The notes beneath the pieces were generated by a model. That model did no database searches and was not told the DNA's origin. It saw only the letters and a program-made list of their open reading frames with translations. Positions 6,897-8,133 of a stretch of DNA of 8,133 bases are shown piece by piece; position 1 is the stretch's first letter, and every line of letters starts with the position of its first letter. Made by a program: the position numbers and the translations under genes. Source of the DNA: Fimbriimonadales bacterium (GTDB taxonomy: Bacteria > Armatimonadota > Fimbriimonadia > Fimbriimonadales > GBS-DC); NCBI GenBank assembly GCA_026416065.1, contig JAOAFW010000300.1:1-8133 (forward strand), written 5' to 3'.

Positions 6897-7436
6897 ATGA
6901 CCACTTTTGCACGAACAGCGTGGTATGTGGTGCGCACCTTAGTGGGGCACGAGAGCAAGGTTAAGCTCGCCATCGAGAAACGCGCCAAAGCGCAAGGGAT
7001 GGACGACCGCATCTTTCAGGTACTCATCCCGACGGAGCAGGAAGTGCGCACCAAAGGCGGTAAGAAGCAGACCGTCACGCGGCGCGTCTTTCCCGGCTAT
7101 GTGCTGGTGGAGATGGTTCTGGACGACGAGACCTGGACTCTCGTGCGCACAACGCCGGGCGTGACGGGCTTCGTGGAGTCGGGCGGTAAACCTGTACCGC
7201 TCTCCCCCGAAGAGGTGGAGGAGATTAAGCGGTCAATTATCGAGAGCAAAGAGCGTCCGCGCATCGCATTCTCGCCGGGCGATACGGTGCGAGTCATCGA
7301 GGGCGCGTTCGCCGATTTTAACGGAAAGGTCGAGAGCGTCGACCCTGAGCGCAGCAAAGTGAAGATCCTCATCAACATTTTTGGGCGCGAGACGCCTGTG
7401 GAACTGGAAGTTGACCAGGTAGAGAAGATTTCGTAG
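6897..7436 (+). CDS. nusG: Transcription termination/antitermination protein NusG
   Basis: This is the universal elongation factor. It binds the RNA polymerase clamp through its N-terminal domain, and Rho or ribosomal protein S10 through its KOW domain. It has 179 residues, a normal length with no inserted domain. The NGN domain (8-95) has AWYVVRTLVGHESKVK and VFPGYVLVEM (64-73), then TTPGVTGFV (85-93). The KOW domain (about 125-178) has FSPGDTVRVIEGAFADFNG (125-143) and ends VDQVEKIS. ATG 6897 is chosen over the in-frame TTG 6891 because GAGAGGT (6883-6889) lies 7 nt before it and only 1 nt before the TTG; that Shine-Dalgarno overlaps the secE stop. The rplK gene follows after 12 nt. Confidence 0.98.
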   Translation: MTTFARTAWYVVRTLVGHESKVKLAIEKRAKAQGMDDRIFQVLIPTEQEVRTKGGKKQTVTRRVFPGYVLVEMVLDDETWTLVRTTPGVTGFVESGGKPVPLSPEEVEEIKRSIIESKERPRIAFSPGDTVRVIEGAFADFNGKVESVDPERSKVKILINIFGRETPVELEVDQVEKIS

Positions 7437-7448
7437 GAGGCATAGACG

Positions 7449-7874
7449 ATGGCGAAAGAAGTGATTAACGTAGTGAAGTTGAACCTGCCTGCAGGCGCGG
7501 CGACGCCCGCGCCCCCTGTGGGACCCGCACTCGGTCAGGCAGGCGTGAACATCATGGAGTTTGTGAAGGCGTTCAACGAGCGCACCGCCAGCCTCAAAGG
7601 CTCCACGCTGCCGGTGGAGATTACGGTCTACAAAGACCGTACCTTCACCTTCATCGTGAAGCAGCCGCTGGCGTCCGACCTGATTCGGCAGGCGGCGGGT
7701 ATCCAGTCTGGCTCAGCAAATCCGTTGCGCAACAAGGTGGGTAAAATCACGCGCCAGCAGCTGCGTGAAATCGCCGAGCGCAAAATGCCCGACCTGAACG
7801 CCAACGACATCGAAGCAGCGATGAAAATCATCGCCGGTACCGCCCGCTCGATGGGCGTGGAGATTGTAGACTAA
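7449..7874 (+). CDS. rplK: 50S ribosomal protein L11
   Basis: L11 binds helices 43/44 of 23S rRNA at the GTPase-associated centre of the large subunit. It has 141 residues, exactly the usual length. The N-terminal domain has PAPPVGPALGQAGVNIMEF (20-38), the proline-rich linker-facing and thiostrepton-site segment. The rRNA-binding C-terminal domain has KVGKITRQQLREIAERK (96-112) and NANDIEAAMKIIAGTARSMG (117-136). ATG 7449 is preceded by AGGAGG (7435-7440), which overlaps the nusG stop codon, so translation is probably coupled. Unlike the common compact arrangement, rplA does not follow directly: 231 nt intervene. Confidence 0.99.
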   Translation: MAKEVINVVKLNLPAGAATPAPPVGPALGQAGVNIMEFVKAFNERTASLKGSTLPVEITVYKDRTFTFIVKQPLASDLIRQAAGIQSGSANPLRNKVGKITRQQLREIAERKMPDLNANDIEAAMKIIAGTARSMGVEIVD

Positions 7875-7900
7875 GTGGTACGGATACTCTTGTCCACGCA

Positions 7901-7961
7901 TCGTTGTCGGGACGCCGACGCTACGCAGAGCCGTCCGTAGCGTCGGCGCCCCCGCCAACGG
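7901..7961. repeat. Hairpin element copy B, downstream of rplK
   Basis: The element aligns end to end with the hairpin at 1632-1688. Left arm 7913-7925 (CGCCGACGCTACG) pairs perfectly with 7936-7948 across a 10-nt loop. The stem continues outward after one mismatch with GGG/CCC (7909-7911 with 7950-7952) and closes with CGTTG/CAACG (7902-7906 with 7956-7960). It starts 27 nt after the rplK stop. No T-run follows. Confidence 0.82.
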
Positions 7962-7971
7962 AGCCGCTCCC

Positions 7972-7996
7972 CGTAGCGTCGGCGTCCCGACGACGG
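7972..7996 (+). repeat. Extra right arm of the hairpin family (R2)
   Basis: This is a 25-nt unit beginning CGTAGCGTCGGCGTCCC and ending GACGACGG. It is identical over 24 nt to the unit at 8006 and differs from the right arm at 7936-7961 only in its distal half. It is fully complementary to the left arm at 7902-7925 if one G-U wobble is allowed, so it can compete for that arm. Confidence 0.85.
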
Positions 7997-8005
7997 AGCT
8001 TCTAC

Positions 8006-8030
8006 CGTAGCGTCGGCGTCCCGACGACGA
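8006..8030 (+). repeat. Extra right arm of the hairpin family (R3)
   Basis: This is the third direct copy of the 25-nt unit, matching 7972-7995 base for base over 24 nt. Unit starts are at 7936, 7972 and 8006 (periods 36 and 34), with about 10 nt of unrelated sequence between units. It ends 15 nt before the extended -10 promoter of rplA. Confidence 0.85.
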
Positions 8031-8045
8031 CTGCCTCGAGCCGCA

Positions 8046-8054
8046 TGGTATAAT
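8046..8054 (+). promoter_or_regulatory. Extended -10 promoter for rplA
   Basis: TGGTATAAT is an extended -10 element (TGn followed by a perfect TATAAT). No clear -35 is present at 16-18 nt spacing, which the extended form can tolerate. Transcription would start around 8061, about 45 nt before the rplA ATG and next to the leader hairpin that begins at 8063. Confidence 0.6.
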
Positions 8055-8062
8055 CCTTCCTC

Positions 8063-8093
8063 GTGGCAGGGGCAGACGCTCCGCTATGACCAC
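8063..8093 (+). promoter_or_regulatory. Leader hairpin abutting the rplA Shine-Dalgarno; possible L1 operator
   Basis: The outer stem GUGGCA (8063-8068) pairs with U87, G88 and CCAC (8090-8093), leaving A8089 bulged. A GCUA bulge (8083-8086) separates it from the inner stem GGGGC (8069-8073) with GCUCC (8078-8082), closed by an AGAC tetraloop. The 3' side ends exactly where AGGAGG (8094-8099) begins. L1 is known to repress its own operon by binding an mRNA structure of two short helices separated by an asymmetric loop. This layout resembles that, but the identity is inferred. Confidence 0.4.
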
Positions 8094-8105
8094 AGGAGGC
8101 AAGTA

Positions 8106-8133
8106 ATGAGAGGACGCAAGGTAGCTAAGAAGC
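8106..8133 (+). CDS. rplA: 50S ribosomal protein L1 (start only, runs off window)
   Basis: Only nine codons are visible (MRGRKVAKK), followed by one more base. The assignment rests on the invariant rplK-rplA order in bacteria and on the basic N-terminus, which resembles L1 starts such as GRK/GKKY-type leaders. ATG 8106 has a strong AGGAGG (8094-8099) with 6-nt spacing. L1 binds the mobile L1 stalk of 23S rRNA and commonly represses its own mRNA. The gene is separated from rplK by 231 nt containing its own promoter-like element and leader hairpin, so it may be expressed both by read-through and independently. Confidence 0.85.

Noticed and set aside
7936..8030. Three 25-nt direct repeats at 34-36 nt period, superficially like a short CRISPR array
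   Set aside because: The intervals between units are only about 10 nt, the first unit is degenerate, an inverted copy is present next to them, and no cas genes are visible. The sequence is a hairpin-arm family that also occurs at 1667-1688.
7713..8102. Minus-strand open frame over the rplK end and the repeat cluster
   Set aside because: Its repetitive GTPTLR/GAPTLR-like translation is simply the 25-nt repeats read through; it overlaps rplK and has no gene-like features.

Overview
The window is bacterial. A standard secE-nusG-rplK-rplA cluster occupies the right end (about 6645 to the window edge). GC content is high, Shine-Dalgarno sequences are strong (GGAGG type), and coding density is high. 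Several traits are compatible with an Armatimonadota-like or other deep-branching, possibly thermophilic lineage: an archaeal-type phosphoglycerate mutase, a Uma2-family nuclease, a BTAD-STAND-TPR regulator, and a secreted protein with a GDLSGTYPNP motif. This placement is an inference from gene content only; Chloroflexota or Planctomycetota cannot be excluded.

Layout. Bases 1-1619 (+) hold the 3' part of apgM (cofactor-independent phosphoglycerate mutase) followed after 27 nt by a Uma2-family PD-(D/E)XK protein, probably cotranscribed. Bases 1620-1708 are a convergent gap filled by a near-perfect hairpin element. Bases 1709-6457 (-) hold two genes that read leftward. The upstream one is a roughly 1000-residue regulator with a winged helix, BTAD domain, STAND ATPase and TPRs. 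The downstream one, 48 nt further on, is a secreted, glycine-rich modular protein with an N-terminal signal peptide. Bases 6458-6644 are a divergent promoter region with one promoter-like sequence on each strand and a 12-bp all-GC palindrome between them. Bases 6645-7874 (+) are secE, nusG and rplK in tight succession. Bases 7875-8105 separate rplK from rplA and contain a second copy of the hairpin element, two extra right arms of it, an extended -10 promoter, and a small leader hairpin touching the rplA Shine-Dalgarno. The rplA gene begins at 8106 and runs off the window.

How it works together. SecE (protein export), NusG (transcription elongation) and L11/L1 (the ribosomal stalk region) form an ordinary housekeeping unit. 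Here rplA appears able to be transcribed separately, from a promoter whose transcript would begin almost exactly at a hairpin resembling an L1-type operator. The regulator and the secreted protein are possibly one transcription unit, but the link between them is positional only. The least ordinary part of the window is the hairpin family: two full copies of about 57-60 nt with arm changes that preserve pairing, and at the rplK-rplA gap one left arm facing three competing right arms. I did not find an obvious new defence or biosynthetic system.
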